From Proteobacteria bacterium HN_bin10 (lineage in GTDB: Bacteria; Pseudomonadota; Alphaproteobacteria; Caulobacterales; Aquidulcibacteraceae): a stretch of 57,672 bases of DNA. Under the pieces are notes generated by a model. That model searched no databases. It saw nothing but the letters and a program-made list of their open reading frames with translations, and was not told where the DNA came from. Positions 57,651 to 57,672 of the stretch are shown piece after piece. Numbering within the stretch: the first letter of the stretch is position 1; each line of letters starts with the position of its first letter. The translations under genes were made by a program, and so were the position numbers. The stretch spans positions 195 through 57,866 of the forward strand of contig LWDN01000069.1 in assembly GCA_002083515.1 (NCBI GenBank), written 5' to 3'.

Positions 57651-57672
57651 AACCTGAAAGGCGTGGGCGCGG

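Overview
This 57.7-kb window is GC-rich and densely coded, and looks like the chromosome of a free-living alphaproteobacterium. The evidence is the NDUFA9-type complex I protein, ZapE, an IbpA-like Hsp20 gene with a ROSE-type leader, the GcvA-type LysR regulator, large TonB-dependent receptors and many alphaproteobacterial palindromic repeats. I would guess a member of the Caulobacterales/Hyphomonadaceae, but that is inference. I see no rRNA, tRNA, CRISPR array, integrase, transposase or prophage genes.

Layout. 1-6.1 kb: the 3' part of zapE, a LysR regulator divergent from a 46-residue membrane peptide, then asparagine synthase overlapping a glycosyltransferase, with arabinose-5-phosphate isomerase (kdsD) divergent; the last three suggest surface-glycan work. 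6.1-11.4 kb: a ParDE-like toxin-antitoxin pair, an exported M20 amidohydrolase with two paralogous TPR proteins, a cold-shock protein and a GST-like protein. 11.5-18.3 kb: a class III cyclase/TPR protein, an Hsp20 gene with RpoH-type promoter and ROSE-like leader, a lipoprotein methyltransferase, an SCP2 protein, a lipase-like hydrolase, vapBC and an SDR reductase. 18.3-20.4 kb: an ECF42-type sigma factor between two YCII/DGPF proteins, with candidate sigma-specific promoters. 20.4-23.1 kb: a HigBA/RelE-type pair, a membrane protein of unknown role and a PAP2 phosphatase lipoprotein. 23.2-33.5 kb: katG, an EF-hand protein, a serine beta-lactamase-like hydrolase, a two-component system with an unusual sensor, and a TonB-dependent receptor. 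33.5-39 kb: a protein with an internal duplication, an S8 protease lipoprotein, an NDUFA9-type protein, a DUF433/DUF5615 pair and uppP. 39.1-49.1 kb: gltD-gltB, an S41-like protein, queG and mtgA. 49.4-57.7 kb: an SPFH-like protein, a rhodanese, a TetR regulator with its operator, a 2OG-oxygenase-like protein, glpX, msrC and a second cyclase/TPR protein.

The most striking feature cuts across the genes. The window is peppered with several families of large, often nested palindromes, and some lie inside conserved enzymes without breaking the frame: two in asnB (one exactly 54 bp, 18 codons) and one in queG. Another supplies the apparent start codon of gltB, and another overlaps the lysR stop codon. 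This resembles the protein-coding palindromic elements known from Rickettsia, but here in what looks like a free-living genome.

The best-supported regulatory modules are the hsp20 heat-shock promoter plus ROSE-like leader, the ECF42/DGPF module, the TetR operator in a divergent intergenic region, and the operator-overlapped promoter of the HigBA-like pair. All functional calls come from reading motifs by eye; no database search was possible.
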